Source of the DNA: Micrococcales bacterium
GTDB taxonomy: Bacteria > Actinomycetota > Actinomycetes > Actinomycetales > Dermatophilaceae
Direction: 5' to 3'
DNA: 8,917 nucleotides
Assembly: GCA_003157445.1 (NCBI GenBank)
Contig: PMJN01000182.1
Location: 1 to 8,917 of the forward strand
This document shows positions 1 through 8,450 of this stretch, in pieces. Numbering within the stretch: position 1 is the stretch's first letter; each line of letters starts with the position of its first letter. The notes beneath the pieces were generated by a model. That model saw nothing but the letters and a program-made list of their open reading frames with translations. It was not told the origin of the DNA and searched no databases. Both the position numbers and the translations under genes were made by a program.

Positions 1-1
1 T

Positions 2-124
2 TCGGCGTGGGACCAGGATCGGACCATCCATGACGCCATCGAAATCCGCACCGGCGTGGTGCAGAACCCCAAGATCCTCTCGTTCCATGGTCGCTCGGCC
101 GAGTACCCACATCCCCGTCTTTGA
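2..124 (+). CDS. 3' end of an unrecognised gene (partial)
   Basis: The second forward frame is open from the window edge to a TGA at 122-124 and gives 40 residues ending in AEYPHPRL, with IHDAIEIRTGVVQNP in the middle. About three quarters of its third codon positions are G or C, which is higher than in the competing minus-strand reading of the same bases and fits a real high-GC coding sequence. I do not recognise the protein family from this tail. If real, the gene converges on the hut operon, with a gap of about 127 nt to the hutD stop. The call rests only on codon composition and an open frame, so it is tentative. Confidence 0.35.
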   Translation, partial: SAWDQDRTIHDAIEIRTGVVQNPKILSFHGRSAEYPHPRL

Positions 125-149
125 ATCCCACCCGCCACTGCCGCAGATG

Positions 150-178
150 GCCCCAGGCCAGGACCGGGAAGCCTGGGC
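150..178. terminator. weak GC-rich hairpin between convergent genes
   Basis: GCCCCAGGC at 150-158 can pair with GCCTGGGC at 171-178, giving an eight-pair stem with one bulged C and a 12-nt loop. It lies between the end of the plus-strand tail at 124 and the hutD stop at 252, where a shared terminator would be expected. There is no run of T on either side, so it is not a classical intrinsic terminator. The rest of 125-251 shows no gene I can support. A second small inverted pair, GTTAG at 238-242 and CTAAC at 252-256, straddles the hutD stop codon and is also weak. Confidence 0.25.
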
Positions 179-251
179 GAGCGAAGCGACGTGCCCGGCT
201 GGCTGGGGCTTGGTGGACTCTCTTGGCCGGATCGCCTGTTAGCGACCCTGC

Positions 252-1313
252 CTAACGCAGGTCGAACTCGTTGCCCTCAGGGTCGCTCATGGCGACATGG
301 AAATGTCCATGATCGCTGACCCGAGCGATAAGGGTTGCACCGATCGCGGCCAGACGGACCACCTCGGCCTCGACGTCGGCCATCCGCGCGGCCAAGGGGT
401 CGCCCCTGACTGCGATGTCAAGATCCAGGTGCAATCGGTTCTTGCCCGTTTTGGGCTCCGGGACCCTCTGGAAGTACAACGTAGGACCGGTGCCGTCGGG
501 ATCGCATATCGAGGCGCCGTCGTTCCAATCTGAGCGCGGCACGCCCAAAGAGGCCAACCATGACGCCCATGTCTGGTGTCCCGGCGGTGGTGGCTGGTCG
601 ACGTAGTGCAAAGCTTGCGCCCAGAACTGCGCCTGGGCCTGCGGATCCGCACAGTCGATCGTGAGCTGGACCGTCGTTGCCGTGGTCTTTGCGGCCCCTG
701 GCCCGGATCTGTGGGTGCGAACCAGGCGGTGGTCCTCAAGGCGCACGACCGCTGCCTGACCGGATCCTTCAACAAGGCGCACGTGCTCCCCGGCAGGGCA
801 CACGGCGTCCAGCAGATGCAACTCAGCTCGGGTCCCGTCGGCTGCGACAACGACGCCCGCTCCGGTCAGAAGCACCAGGACCTGACTGCCGCCGATGGCG
901 ATCGGCCGTGTTTCGGAGAGGTCTCTGATGGCCACGGAGGCCGACAGCCGGTCTCTGCGCGTCATGACGTTCAGGTCGCGGACCGTTCCCGCCAGCCGAG
1001 CACACGAAGTCCGGCTCGCCCCGTCGAAGCTGAGCGGCTCAAGGGGTTCCAGTACGTGTTCGACACCATCGATGACCAGATCCATCCTCTCCCCCGCAAC
1101 CAGGGTCATAATTCGATCGACGCCCGGAAAGCTCGAGAAGGGACCAGGCTGGCTGACGTCCGCAATGCTGATCCGCCAGTCGAACCCCAGCGGTCCGGAC
1201 CCGCCAGAGGACACCACCTCACGGGTGAGACCGCCGCCGTTGCGCCAAGGCACGGCTGCGAGCTGCGCAAAGCGCACGACCCCCAGATGGTCAGGAGTGC
1301 GGTCAGCGTCCAT
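252..1313 (-). CDS. hutD: HutD cupin domain fused to a VOC (glyoxalase-like) domain
   Basis: This protein of 353 residues has two parts. Residues 12 to about 200 match the HutD family: [12 protein letters not shown] at 22-33, [10 protein letters not shown] at 44-53, [11 protein letters not shown] at 57-67 and the RDLNVMTRR block at 112-120. HutD proteins are small bicupins found in hut operons; in Pseudomonas fluorescens HutD is reported to limit hut expression. Residues 213-353 form a full-length VOC domain of the Glyoxalase_6 type: [11 protein letters not shown] at 214-224, FWAQAL at 230-235, [20 protein letters not shown] at 279-298 and [10 protein letters not shown] at 343-352. The linker (about 201-212) is rich in G, A and T and has no ATG, GTG or TTG codon in frame, so separate translation of the VOC part from there is unlikely. 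The gene overlaps the end of hutI by 11 nt and is the last of the operon. I chose ATG at 1313 over the in-frame GTG at 1319 because the GTG lies within the ribosome binding site. The role of the VOC part is unknown. Confidence 0.88.
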   Translation of the reverse strand: MDADRTPDHLGVVRFAQLAAVPWRNGGGLTREVVSSGGSGPLGFDWRISIADVSQPGPFSSFPGVDRIMTLVAGERMDLVIDGVEHVLEPLEPLSFDGASRTSCARLAGTVRDLNVMTRRDRLSASVAIRDLSETRPIAIGGSQVLVLLTGAGVVVAADGTRAELHLLDAVCPAGEHVRLVEGSGQAAVVRLEDHRLVRTHRSGPGAAKTTATTVQLTIDCADPQAQAQFWAQALHYVDQPPPPGHQTWASWLASLGVPRSDWNDGASICDPDGTGPTLYFQRVPEPKTGKNRLHLDLDIAVRGDPLAARMADVEAEVVRLAAIGATLIARVSDHGHFHVAMSDPEGNEFDLR

Positions 1314-2499
1314 GATCACCTACCGGGTCCAGCGCGCAGGCGATTGGAACGCCGGCACGATAGAACAAGTGCAGGTATGTGGGCGCGTCCAGAACGGTCA
1401 GATCCGCACGGTTGCCCGCACAGATCATCCCAATGTCATTACGCCGCAGCGACTTGGCGCTGCCGGCGGTAGCAGCGAGCAGCGCCTGCGCCGGCGTCAA
1501 GCTCATCTCACGCACGGCAAGGGCGAGAACGAACGGGATCGAGGACGAGTAGCAGGTGCCGGGGTTGCAGTCGCTGGCCAAGGCGATGCTCACCCCTGCA
1601 TCGAGCAGATGTCGAGCGTTCGGGTACGGCGAGCGGGTCGAGAACTCCACGCCAGGCAAGAGCGTCGCCACGGTCGTCTCCGACGCGCCAGCGAGCTGCT
1701 CGACATCTTCGGCGCTCAGGAAGGTGCAATGGTCGACGCTCGCTGCGCCCAGCTCTACCGCCAGACGCACCCCCGGACCGTGACCGAGCTGGTTACCGTG
1801 CACTCGCAGGCCGAGACCAACATCCCGACCTGCGGACAACACGACCTTCGCCTCTTCCTCAGTGAAGGCCTGCGAGCTGTGTGGCTCACAGAACACATCG
1901 ATCCAACGCGCGAACGGAGCGCAGGCCGTGAGCATCTCACCGGTGACCAGGGCGACATACTCAGCGCGACGGCCGGCGAACTCCGGGGGCACCACATGCG
2001 CACCCAAAAACGTTGTCTCGGAAGTGAACTCGGCCGCGATGCGCAGTGACCTGGCCTCGTCGCGGACGCTGAGTCCGTACCCGCTCTTGATCTCGACGGT
2101 GGTCGTTCCCTGGGCGCGCATCTCGGCGACGCGTGCCGCCACCAGGGTGCGAAGCTCGTCATCAGTGGCCCCACGGGTCGCGCCCACCGACGTGGCGATC
2201 CCCCCTGCGTCGTATCGGGTGCCTGTCATCCGGGCCGAGAACTCCTGGGAGCGGTCCCCGGCAAAGACCAGGTGCGAGTGCGAGTCGACGAAGCCCGGAA
2301 CAACCGCGCGCCCACCGACGTCCTGACGCTCATCTGCCGGCGGTGCCGCAGCGCCCGGGCCGACCCATGCGATGAGCCCGTCCTGCACCACGACCGCAGC
2401 GTCTTTCAGCAGGCCCAGGTGCTCGGAGTGATCGGCACCCTCCAGTAGAGGATCGCCGGTGACCAACTCGGCAATACCAGTAAACACCGTTGAGGTCAT
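1303..2499 (-). CDS. hutI: imidazolonepropionase
   Basis: This cytosolic metal-dependent amidohydrolase opens 4-imidazolone-5-propionate to N-formimidoyl-L-glutamate, step three of histidine degradation. The product is 398 residues, close to the usual length of about 400. Motifs follow the family order: [17 protein letters not shown] at 67-83 with the metal-binding H74 and H76, EIKSGYGLS at 136-144, GAHVVPPE at 166-173, RVHGNQLGH at 232-240 with H234, DHCTF at 256-260, and [13 protein letters not shown] at 308-320 with D310. The reading frame continues 39 codons upstream, but that part lies within hutF and resembles no HutI. The ATG at 2499 overlaps the hutF TGA as ATGA and has GGGAG five bases upstream. 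The 3' end overlaps hutD by 11 nt. Assignment is firm from motifs and context. Confidence 0.95.
   Translation of the reverse strand: MTSTVFTGIAELVTGDPLLEGADHSEHLGLLKDAAVVVQDGLIAWVGPGAAAPPADERQDVGGRAVVPGFVDSHSHLVFAGDRSQEFSARMTGTRYDAGGIATSVGATRGATDDELRTLVAARVAEMRAQGTTTVEIKSGYGLSVRDEARSLRIAAEFTSETTFLGAHVVPPEFAGRRAEYVALVTGEMLTACAPFARWIDVFCEPHSSQAFTEEEAKVVLSAGRDVGLGLRVHGNQLGHGPGVRLAVELGAASVDHCTFLSAEDVEQLAGASETTVATLLPGVEFSTRSPYPNARHLLDAGVSIALASDCNPGTCYSSSIPFVLALAVREMSLTPAQALLAATAGSAKSLRRNDIGMICAGNRADLTVLDAPTYLHLFYRAGVPIACALDPVGDHGR
1314..1321 (-). promoter_or_regulatory. hutD ribosome binding site
   Basis: On the minus strand AGGTGATC directly precedes the ATG at 1313. These eight bases match the 3' part of the full 16S rRNA-complementary sequence (GGAGGTGATC). 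This places the start at 1313 and makes the GTG six bases upstream part of the binding site. The site lies inside the end of hutI, which favours translational coupling. Confidence 0.55.
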
Positions 2500-3839
2500 G
2501 AGCTCTCCCAGAGAGGCTGAATAGCCTTTTGCAGCAATGTACCGATGTTGCCAAGCAGGTGCTGGCCTTCCGACACCACGACTGCACCATCGACGACCAC
2601 CGTGTCGACGTCGCAACCGCTTGCCGACAGCATGATCTGCTCCGGCGCACTCCCGGCGGTCCGGCAGCTGTCGAGTCGGACGGCGACCAGATCCGCACGC
2701 GCCCCGACATCAAGTCGGCCGGCGTCATCCCAGCCCAGGCTCTCGTGTGCGGTAGCTGCCGCCAACAGCTCATCCGGGCGGAAACGGCCGCGCTGCAGCG
2801 AACCGAGGCGCTCATCCATCTCCAGCGCTCGCGCCTCCAAGAGCAGGTCGATGACCGCGTGCTGATCGGACCCGAGGGAAAGCGGCGCGCCCGCGTCGGA
2901 CAATCTGCGGGCCGGTCCGATGCCGTCTGCGAGGTCCCGCTCTGTGGTCGGGCACAGACAGACCGTCGTGCGGGTGCGACCCAACATGGCGATGTCCGCC
3001 TCGCTCAGGTGCGTCGCGTGAACCGCGGACGTCGCAGGCCCGAGGAGTCCCTCATCGTCCAGCAGTGCGGTCGGCGTCAGGCCGTAGAACCACTGGCAGG
3101 CCTGGTTCTCGGCCGGTTGCTCAGACACGTGCACATGCAGCGGTCGGCCGGCAGCAACTGCGGCCACGACCCCAAGCTGATCTCGCGGGACGGCCCGCAC
3201 GGAGTGGACGGCCACGCCGACCCGCATTCCTGCGGACTCCTTCAGGTCCTGGACCCGCCGCGCCCAACGGTCGGCGTGGCCGTCCCCGAAACGCAGCTGC
3301 ATCGCCGCCAGCGGGCTGTGTCCGGCGGCGCTCAAACCACCGGCGACATAACAGGTGTCGAGCAAAGTCAACCGGATCCCAGCGTCCGCAGCACCCTGAC
3401 GCAAGGCCTCACCCATGGCGTTGGGGTCCTCGTAAGGCACCCCACCAGGAGCGTGGTGTAGGTAGTGAAACTCCCCGACTGCGGTGATCCCAGCCAGTGC
3501 CATCTCGGCGAAGGTGGCAGTGGCCAGCGCAAGGTAGGAGTCGGGGTCCAGTTGAGCCGCAACGGCATACATCCGTTCGCGCCAGGTCCAGAAGGTGCCA
3601 CCGCCGTCATGGGTCCGCCCCCGAAGCGCGCGGTGGAAGGCGTGGCTGTGAGCGTTCGCAAACCCGGGCAGAACCACCCCGGGCAGTACCTGAGCATCAC
3701 CGGGCACGGTCCCCGGAGTCACCGCGCTGAACCGGCCGCCGATTACCTCGAACGTCACGTCATGACCGAGGCCGCAGGGCAGCATTGCGTATGCCGCCCA
3801 CCACCGCTGGACGTTCGACACGTTAAGCGGCCGGCTCAT
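2496..3839 (-). CDS. hutF: formimidoylglutamate deiminase
   Basis: HutF converts N-formimidoyl-L-glutamate to N-formyl-L-glutamate and ammonia, which marks the five-step hut pathway rather than the one-step formiminoglutamase route. The protein has 447 residues, as expected for the family, and belongs to the amidohydrolase superfamily. Visible landmarks are [18 protein letters not shown] at 57-74 with the metal ligands H64 and H66, the VHSVRAVP segment at 211-218, [12 protein letters not shown] at 234-245 with H237 and E240, [10 protein letters not shown] at 274-283 with H277, [13 protein letters not shown] at 294-306, and [16 protein letters not shown] at 322-337 with D325. These correspond to the metal-binding and catalytic set known for HutF. 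The start overlaps the preceding stop as ATGA and has GAGGAG eight bases upstream. The 3' end overlaps hutI in the same way, so translation of the three genes is probably coupled. Confidence 0.95.
   Translation of the reverse strand: MSRPLNVSNVQRWWAAYAMLPCGLGHDVTFEVIGGRFSAVTPGTVPGDAQVLPGVVLPGFANAHSHAFHRALRGRTHDGGGTFWTWRERMYAVAAQLDPDSYLALATATFAEMALAGITAVGEFHYLHHAPGGVPYEDPNAMGEALRQGAADAGIRLTLLDTCYVAGGLSAAGHSPLAAMQLRFGDGHADRWARRVQDLKESAGMRVGVAVHSVRAVPRDQLGVVAAVAAGRPLHVHVSEQPAENQACQWFYGLTPTALLDDEGLLGPATSAVHATHLSEADIAMLGRTRTTVCLCPTTERDLADGIGPARRLSDAGAPLSLGSDQHAVIDLLLEARALEMDERLGSLQRGRFRPDELLAAATAHESLGWDDAGRLDVGARADLVAVRLDSCRTAGSAPEQIMLSASGCDVDTVVVDGAVVVSEGQHLLGNIGTLLQKAIQPLWESS
2505..2510 (-). promoter_or_regulatory. 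hutI ribosome binding site
   Basis: The minus strand reads GGGAG five bases before the ATG at 2499. It lies within the last codons of hutF and decides in favour of this start over the longer open frame to 2616. Confidence 0.5.
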
Positions 3840-5026
3840 CGGGCCAGCTCCTCGGTCACCGCGGTCAGGGCTTCGACCCCACCATGGCAGTCATGGCGCT
3901 CGGCGAACTCAGCCGGCGAATGCGAGATCCCGCTCGGATTGCGGACGAACAACATGGCGCTGGACAACCCGGCCGTGGCCAGGACTCCGCAATCGTGACC
4001 GGCTCCGGTTGCCAGCATCGGTGCATCGTGAAGCAACCCCGACAGCCTCTGTGCCAAAGGCACGTCAAAAACCGTCTCGGGAGTCCATGACTCTTCAACT
4101 GGTTGACTGCCGCCCTGGGATCCCACCGCCTCCACGACGCCCCGCACACCTGCCTCGTTGGGGCCTCGGGCGTCCAGCCAGGCAGTGACATGGGCCGGGA
4201 TCGCATTGACACCATTGGGTTCCACCCGGACCTTACCCACGGTGGCAACACAGCCGAGCGCAGTGGCGGCGGCCCGGGCGGCAAGCACGGTTCTGGCAAG
4301 GTCGAGCATCGGGTCGCGGCGGTCCTGCAGCCGTGTGGTGCCGGCGTGGTTGGCCTCGCCGTCCAGATCGATACGCCAGCGTCCGTGCGGCCAGATGAAA
4401 GAACCCACGCCAACAGGACGGCCCAGATCGATCAAAGCGCGCCCCTGCTCTATGTGCAACTCCACGAAGGTCCCGATCCGGGCTAGCGTCTCTTCGTCCG
4501 GGCCGACCTGCTCGGGCGCGTGGCCGGCGGCGGTCATCGCCTCGGCCATCGTGACACCGTCCGCGTCGCGCAACCCCCGGGCCTTGTCTGCGTCGAGGTT
4601 GCCCGTGATCAAACGGGATCCGGCACACGCAACACCGAATCGCGCACCCTCCTCATCGACGAAGTTCGCGACCGCGATCGGGCGTGATGGCGCGAAGCCC
4701 TTGGCTCGCAGGGCGTCCACGACAGCCAGAGCAGAGACGACCCCCAGCGGTCCGTCAAAGGCCCCGCCGTCCGGAACCGAGTCCAGATGGGAGCCGATTA
4801 CCACTCCGGCCCGACCCGCTGCGACGCCAGCATCGGGATCACCCCACCAGGCCCACTGGTTGCCGGCCCGGTCTGTGACCAGGTCCAGCCCTCGCGCTGA
4901 TGCCTCACCGGCGAACCACTCGCGCAGCATCGCGTCCTGGCAGGTCCACGCAAAGCGTCGATAACCCCCGGTGTCTGCCGCGCGGCCGATCGGCTCGATC
5001 GCCGACCACATGGAGTCAAATGTCAT
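3836..5026 (-). CDS. M20-family amidohydrolase (carbamoylase / allantoate amidohydrolase type), likely acting in histidine degradation
   Basis: The 396-residue protein belongs to the hydantoinase/carbamoylase branch of the M20 metallopeptidases. It carries VVIGSHLDSVPDGGAFDGPLG at about 75-95 with metal ligands H80 and D91, FVDEEGARFG at 122-131 with E125 and E126, FVELHIEQGRAL at 187-198 with H191, the dimer-domain segment GEANHAGTTRLQDRRDPM at 223-240, EPNGVNAIPAHVTAWLDAR at 269-287, GAGHDCGVLA at 341-350, and SGISHSPAEFA at 365-375 with H369. Family members hydrolyse N-carbamoyl amino acids, allantoate or ureidoglycolate, and some L-carbamoylases also cleave N-formyl amino acids. Because it lies between hutU and hutF, overlaps hutF by 4 nt, and no HutG is present, I infer that it removes the formyl group from N-formyl-L-glutamate. 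An allantoate role is less likely because no purine genes are nearby. The start at 5026 lacks a clear ribosome binding site; see the short upstream frame. Confidence 0.9.
   Translation of the reverse strand: MTFDSMWSAIEPIGRAADTGGYRRFAWTCQDAMLREWFAGEASARGLDLVTDRAGNQWAWWGDPDAGVAAGRAGVVIGSHLDSVPDGGAFDGPLGVVSALAVVDALRAKGFAPSRPIAVANFVDEEGARFGVACAGSRLITGNLDADKARGLRDADGVTMAEAMTAAGHAPEQVGPDEETLARIGTFVELHIEQGRALIDLGRPVGVGSFIWPHGRWRIDLDGEANHAGTTRLQDRRDPMLDLARTVLAARAAATALGCVATVGKVRVEPNGVNAIPAHVTAWLDARGPNEAGVRGVVEAVGSQGGSQPVEESWTPETVFDVPLAQRLSGLLHDAPMLATGAGHDCGVLATAGLSSAMLFVRNPSGISHSPAEFAERHDCHGGVEALTAVTEELAR
3848..3853 (-). promoter_or_regulatory. hutF ribosome binding site
   Basis: GAGGAG on the minus strand lies eight bases before the hutF ATG at 3839, inside the last codons of the M20 hydrolase gene. 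It confirms the ATGA overlap as a real start. Confidence 0.55.
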
Positions 5027-5057
5027 CGTGACCGAGGGTCGTTGTGTCGAACGTCAT
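5016..5057 (-). other. short upstream open frame before the M20 hydrolase gene
   Basis: In the 58-nt gap between hutU and the M20 hydrolase, an ATG at 5057 opens 13 codons (MTFDTTTLGHDDI) that end in TGA at 5016-5018, overlapping the start of the M20 gene by 11 nt in another frame. AGG lies eight bases before this ATG, a weak ribosome binding site, while the M20 ATG at 5026 has none. The first 12 bases of this frame, ATGACGTTCGAC, match the first 12 of the M20 gene, ATGACATTTGAC, with two differences. It may be a decayed duplicate of the start region or a coupling leader. It may also be chance. Confidence 0.25.
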
Positions 5058-5084
5058 GTGATCAACCTAAGCGACTGTCATGGC

Positions 5085-6740
5085 TCAGATCTCCCACATC
5101 GGAACCCTGACTCCGCGTTGTTCGGCAACCCGCTCGGCAATCTCGTAACCCGCGTCCACGTGACGGATGACACCCATGCCAGGGTCGTTGGTCAAGACGC
5201 GAGCAAGCTTCTCGGCGGCGAGCGCCGTGCCGTCGGCAAGGGAGACCTGCCCGGCATGGATTGAGCGACCGATGCCGACGCCACCACCGTGGTGAATCGA
5301 GACCCAGGTGGCCCCTGAGGCGGTGTTGATAAGCGCGTTCAGTAGAGGCCAGTCGGCGATTGCGTCCGATCCGTCGATCATGGACTCGGTCTCACGGTAG
5401 GGCGAGGCCACGGAGCCGGCGTCGAGATGGTCGCGACCGATGACGATCGGCGCTTCCAGCTCGCCAGAGGCGACCATCTCATTGAACTTCAGACCGGCTA
5501 CGTCGCGCTCGCCGTAGCCCAGCCAGCAGATGCGGGCTGGAAGACCCTGGAAAGCGACCTTCTCGCCAGCAGCACGTATCCACTTCTGAAGACGGTCATT
5601 GTCCGGAAACAGGTCGATCATGGCTTTGTCGGTCCTGTAGATGTCCTGCGGGTTGCCCGACAGCGCGACCCAGCGAAAAGGACCCTTGCCCTCACAGAAC
5701 AGCGGGCGGATGTATGCCGGCACAAAGCCCGGGAACTCGAAGGCCCTGTCGTAGCCTCCGAGTCGAGCCTCTTCGCGGATCGAGTTGCCATAGTCGAAGA
5801 CCTCGGCGCCACCATCCTGGAACTCAACCATGGCCTGGACGTGCTTGGCCATCGACGCACGCGCCCGATCGGTGAACTCCTCGGGCTTCCTCTCCGCGTA
5901 GTCGTGCCAGTCGGCGAGCTCGACACCTTCGGGCAGGTAGGACAGGGGGTCGTGCGCACTGGTCTGGTCGGTGACGATGTCGATCTCCACGCCTCGGGCC
6001 AGGAGTTCGGGAACGACGGTGGCACAGTTGCCCACCAGTCCAACCGAGAGGGCCATGCGATCATGTTTAGCGGCCAGGCACTGGCCAATCGCATCGTCGA
6101 TGTCCGTGGCGACAACGTCCAGATATCGGTGCTCCACGCGCCGTTGAAGCCGTGTCTGGTCAACGTCCACCAGCAGGCAGACGCCTTCGTTCATGGTTAC
6201 GGCCAACGGTTGGGCGCCACCCATACCGCCAGCACCACCGGTGAGGGTCAGCGTGCCAGCTAAGGTGCCGTTGAAGCGCTTGTCGGCCACTGCTGCGAAG
6301 GTTTCATGAGTGCCCTGCAGGATTCCCTGGGTCCCGATGTAGATCCACGAGCCGGCCGTCATCTGCCCGTACATGGTCAGGCCCAGGTGCTCGAGCCGTC
6401 GGAACTCCGGCCAGGTCGCCCAGTCGCCGACCAGGTTGCTGTTGGCTAGGATCACGCGCGGGGCCCACTCGTGGGTGCGCATCACGCCGACCGGCCGACC
6501 GGACTGGACCAGCATGGTCTCGTCCTTCTCCAGCGTGGTCAGTGTGCGGACCATCGCGTCGAAGGACTTCCAGTCGCGGGCCGCCTTGCCTGTGCCGCCA
6601 TAAACGACCAGATCGTCGGGGCGCTCGGCGTTCTCTGGGTCGAGGTTGTTCATCAACATCCGCAGCGGGGCCTCGGTGGTCCACGACTTGGCAGTCAGGG
6701 TCGTGCCGCGTGGTGCGCGGACGGGACGGGCGCCTTCCAT
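5085..6740 (-). CDS. hutU: urocanate hydratase (urocanase)
   Basis: HutU adds water to urocanate using a tightly bound NAD+ as electrophile, giving 4-imidazolone-5-propionate. The 551 residues match the family length. Diagnostic segments include [12 protein letters not shown] at 46-57, [12 protein letters not shown] at 99-110, [20 protein letters not shown] at 127-146, the glycine-rich [17 protein letters not shown] at 164-180 in the NAD-binding domain, [14 protein letters not shown] at 259-272, and [13 protein letters not shown] at 400-412, where C405 corresponds to the conserved active-site cysteine (C410 in Pseudomonas putida numbering). The late block [19 protein letters not shown] at 481-499 is also typical. 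AAGGAG seven bases before the ATG fixes the start. The gap to hutH is 76 nt, without a convincing promoter or terminator, so it is probably cotranscribed with hutH. Confidence 0.97.
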   Translation of the reverse strand: MEGARPVRAPRGTTLTAKSWTTEAPLRMLMNNLDPENAERPDDLVVYGGTGKAARDWKSFDAMVRTLTTLEKDETMLVQSGRPVGVMRTHEWAPRVILANSNLVGDWATWPEFRRLEHLGLTMYGQMTAGSWIYIGTQGILQGTHETFAAVADKRFNGTLAGTLTLTGGAGGMGGAQPLAVTMNEGVCLLVDVDQTRLQRRVEHRYLDVVATDIDDAIGQCLAAKHDRMALSVGLVGNCATVVPELLARGVEIDIVTDQTSAHDPLSYLPEGVELADWHDYAERKPEEFTDRARASMAKHVQAMVEFQDGGAEVFDYGNSIREEARLGGYDRAFEFPGFVPAYIRPLFCEGKGPFRWVALSGNPQDIYRTDKAMIDLFPDNDRLQKWIRAAGEKVAFQGLPARICWLGYGERDVAGLKFNEMVASGELEAPIVIGRDHLDAGSVASPYRETESMIDGSDAIADWPLLNALINTASGATWVSIHHGGGVGIGRSIHAGQVSLADGTALAAEKLARVLTNDPGMGVIRHVDAGYEIAERVAEQRGVRVPMWEI

Positions 6741-6747
6741 GACGAAT

Positions 6748-6753
6748 CTCCTT
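6748..6753 (-). promoter_or_regulatory. hutU ribosome binding site
   Basis: AAGGAG on the minus strand lies seven bases before the hutU ATG at 6740. It is the strongest such site in the cluster. Confidence 0.7.
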
Positions 6754-6816
6754 GTTAGAGAATGCGGGTCATTGTCTTGTTCGAGCGTTTCTTCCCGTGT
6801 TCTTCAGTCACGCTCA

Positions 6817-8397
6817 TCAGTCCAGCGGGCCGGTAACGGCCTCGACGGCACGCACAGCGCCGCCTCCGGCGACGAACTGGACGGTCGCCTCGATCTCTGG
6901 AGCCAGGAACCTGTCGATGCCCGGCCCCTCAGTGACCTGTCGAAGGGCGCTGATCACCGCACCCGTAGCGGCCGCAGGCTGCAGCGGAGCCCGGAGCTGT
7001 AGGCCCCGTGCGGCCGTCAGCAACTCGACTGCGAGCACACGGGTGAGTCCGTCTACAGAGCGCCGCAGCTTGCGAGCCCCCGACCACCCCATAGATACGT
7101 GATCCTCCTGCATTGCCGAGCTCGGGATCGAGTCGACGCTTGCCGGGGCCGCCAGACGCTTCATCTCTGAGACGATTCCCGCGGCTGTGTACTGGGCGAT
7201 CATGTGTCCCGAGTCGACGCCGGGGTCGTCGGCCAGGAAAGCGTTCAGGCCATTGCTGCGAGCCACATCCAGGAACCGGTCGGTGCGACGTTCGGACATG
7301 CTCGCGACGTCAGCGGCCACGATCGCTAGGAAGTCAAGGGCGTAAGCCACCGGAGCACCATGGAAGTTGCCGTTGGACTCCACCCGGCCATCAAGGGTGA
7401 TCACCGGGTTGTCGATGGCCGCAGCCAGTTCCCACGCGGCTACCGACGCGGCATGGTCGACCGTGTCACGTGCAGCACCGGCCACCTGCGGCGCGCAGCG
7501 CAGTGAGTAGGCATCCTGCACGCGAGTGCAGCCTTCGTTGTCGTGACTGGCCCGGATCGGGCTTCCGGCCAGGATCCTGCGCAGGTTGGCGGCCGATGCC
7601 GCCTGGCCGGGATGTGGTCGTAACGCCTGCAGGTCAGCTGCGAAGACGCTGTCGGTGCCGAGCAGTCCTTCGACGCTCATCGCAGCTGTGAGGTCGGCCA
7701 CCTTGAGCAGGTTGCGCAGGTCGGTGATGGCCAGAACGAGCATTCCGAGCATTCCGTCGGTGCCGTTGATCAGGGCCAGGCCCTCTTTCTCACGCAACTT
7801 GATCGGGGCAATGCCCGCTGCTATCAATGCAGCCTCCGCAGAGCCCAGCACACCAGATGCGTCGCGGACCGGGCCCTCGCCCATCAAGGCCAGCGCGCAG
7901 TGAGCCAGCGGCGCGAGATCGCCCGAGCAGCCCAGGCTGCCGTACTCATGCACCACAGGGGTGATCCCGGCGTTCAGCATGGCCGCGTATGCCGTGGCCG
8001 TCTCCTCACGCACGCCGGTCCGCCCTGTGGCCAAAGTGGACAGACGCAGCAGCATGAGGGCGCGGATGACCTCACGTTCGACCTCCGGGCCGGATCCGGC
8101 CGCGTGACTGCGGACCAGACTGCGCTGTAACTGGGCGCGCATGTCCGGTGCGATGTGCTTGGTGGCCAAAGCGCCGAAGCCGGTCGAGACCCCATAGTGC
8201 GGCTCGACATCGTCGGCCAAGCCTTCGATGATGGCGCGACTCGCACGAATCTCGTCGAGCGACTCGGGGCTGATCTCGATGAGGGCGCCGCTGCGGGCAA
8301 CAGCGACCACGTCCTCGAACGACAGCGGTCCAACACCGACCGCGATCGAAGCGACCTCGGAGACCAACTGGTTTGGGCAGAGGTGGGCTGATGTCAT
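6817..8397 (-). CDS. hutH: histidine ammonia-lyase
   Basis: HutH removes ammonia from L-histidine to give trans-urocanate, the entry step of the pathway. Numbering from the ATG at 8397 (526 residues), the protein has YGVSTGFGAL at 68-77 with Y68, the cofactor block YGSLGCSGDLAPLAH at 152-166, ALINGTDGML at 208-217 with N211, RVQDAYSLR at 292-300, ESNGNFHGAP at 340-349 with F345, and SSAMQEDHVSMG at 426-437 with E431. The MIO prosthetic group should form from C157-S158-G159; in most of the family the first residue is alanine. The family is usually about 510 residues, and the match begins near residue 20 (VGVGPLSFEDVV). The frame stays open to a TTG at 8478, but those extra 27 residues resemble no HutH and cover an operator-like dyad, so I prefer the ATG at 8397. 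None of the candidate starts has a good ribosome binding site, so the N-terminus is the weak point. It is the first gene of the operon. Confidence 0.95.
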   Translation of the reverse strand: MTSAHLCPNQLVSEVASIAVGVGPLSFEDVVAVARSGALIEISPESLDEIRASRAIIEGLADDVEPHYGVSTGFGALATKHIAPDMRAQLQRSLVRSHAAGSGPEVEREVIRALMLLRLSTLATGRTGVREETATAYAAMLNAGITPVVHEYGSLGCSGDLAPLAHCALALMGEGPVRDASGVLGSAEAALIAAGIAPIKLREKEGLALINGTDGMLGMLVLAITDLRNLLKVADLTAAMSVEGLLGTDSVFAADLQALRPHPGQAASAANLRRILAGSPIRASHDNEGCTRVQDAYSLRCAPQVAGAARDTVDHAASVAAWELAAAIDNPVITLDGRVESNGNFHGAPVAYALDFLAIVAADVASMSERRTDRFLDVARSNGLNAFLADDPGVDSGHMIAQYTAAGIVSEMKRLAAPASVDSIPSSAMQEDHVSMGWSGARKLRRSVDGLTRVLAVELLTAARGLQLRAPLQPAAATGAVISALRQVTEGPGIDRFLAPEIEATVQFVAGGGAVRAVEAVTGPLD

Positions 8398-8450
8398 GAG
8401 TTCATTGGAACCCACCTGCGACCGGTCAACCATCCCCGGCCAGTTGTTAG

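Noticed and set aside
30..242. Plus-strand open frame of 70 codons at the left edge
   Set aside because: Its translation looks random (rich in P, S and R), and the neighbouring frame ending at 124 has better codon composition over the same bases.
576..2049. Long plus-strand open frames (298 and 384 codons) opposite hutD and hutI
   Set aside because: They are antisense to firmly identified genes, their translations are rich in R, P, H and Q with no family motif, and such frames are expected in high-GC DNA.
2499..2616. N-terminal extension of HutI from an upstream start
   Set aside because: The extra 39 codons lie entirely within hutF in another frame and match no HutI; the ATGA overlap with GGGAG upstream is the natural start.
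2529..4964. Long plus-strand open frames opposite hutF and the M20 hydrolase (310 and 268 codons among others)
   Set aside because: They are antisense shadows with low-complexity translations; the minus-strand frames carry full sets of catalytic motifs.
5427..6263. Plus-strand open frame of 278 codons opposite hutU
   Set aside because: It is wholly inside hutU on the opposite strand with no recognisable domain; hutU accounts for the region.
6783..6815. GAGCGT / ACGCTC inverted pair in the hutH-hutU gap, considered as a terminator or attenuator
   Set aside because: The stem is only 6 bp with a 21-nt loop and no T run; hutU follows with a strong ribosome binding site.
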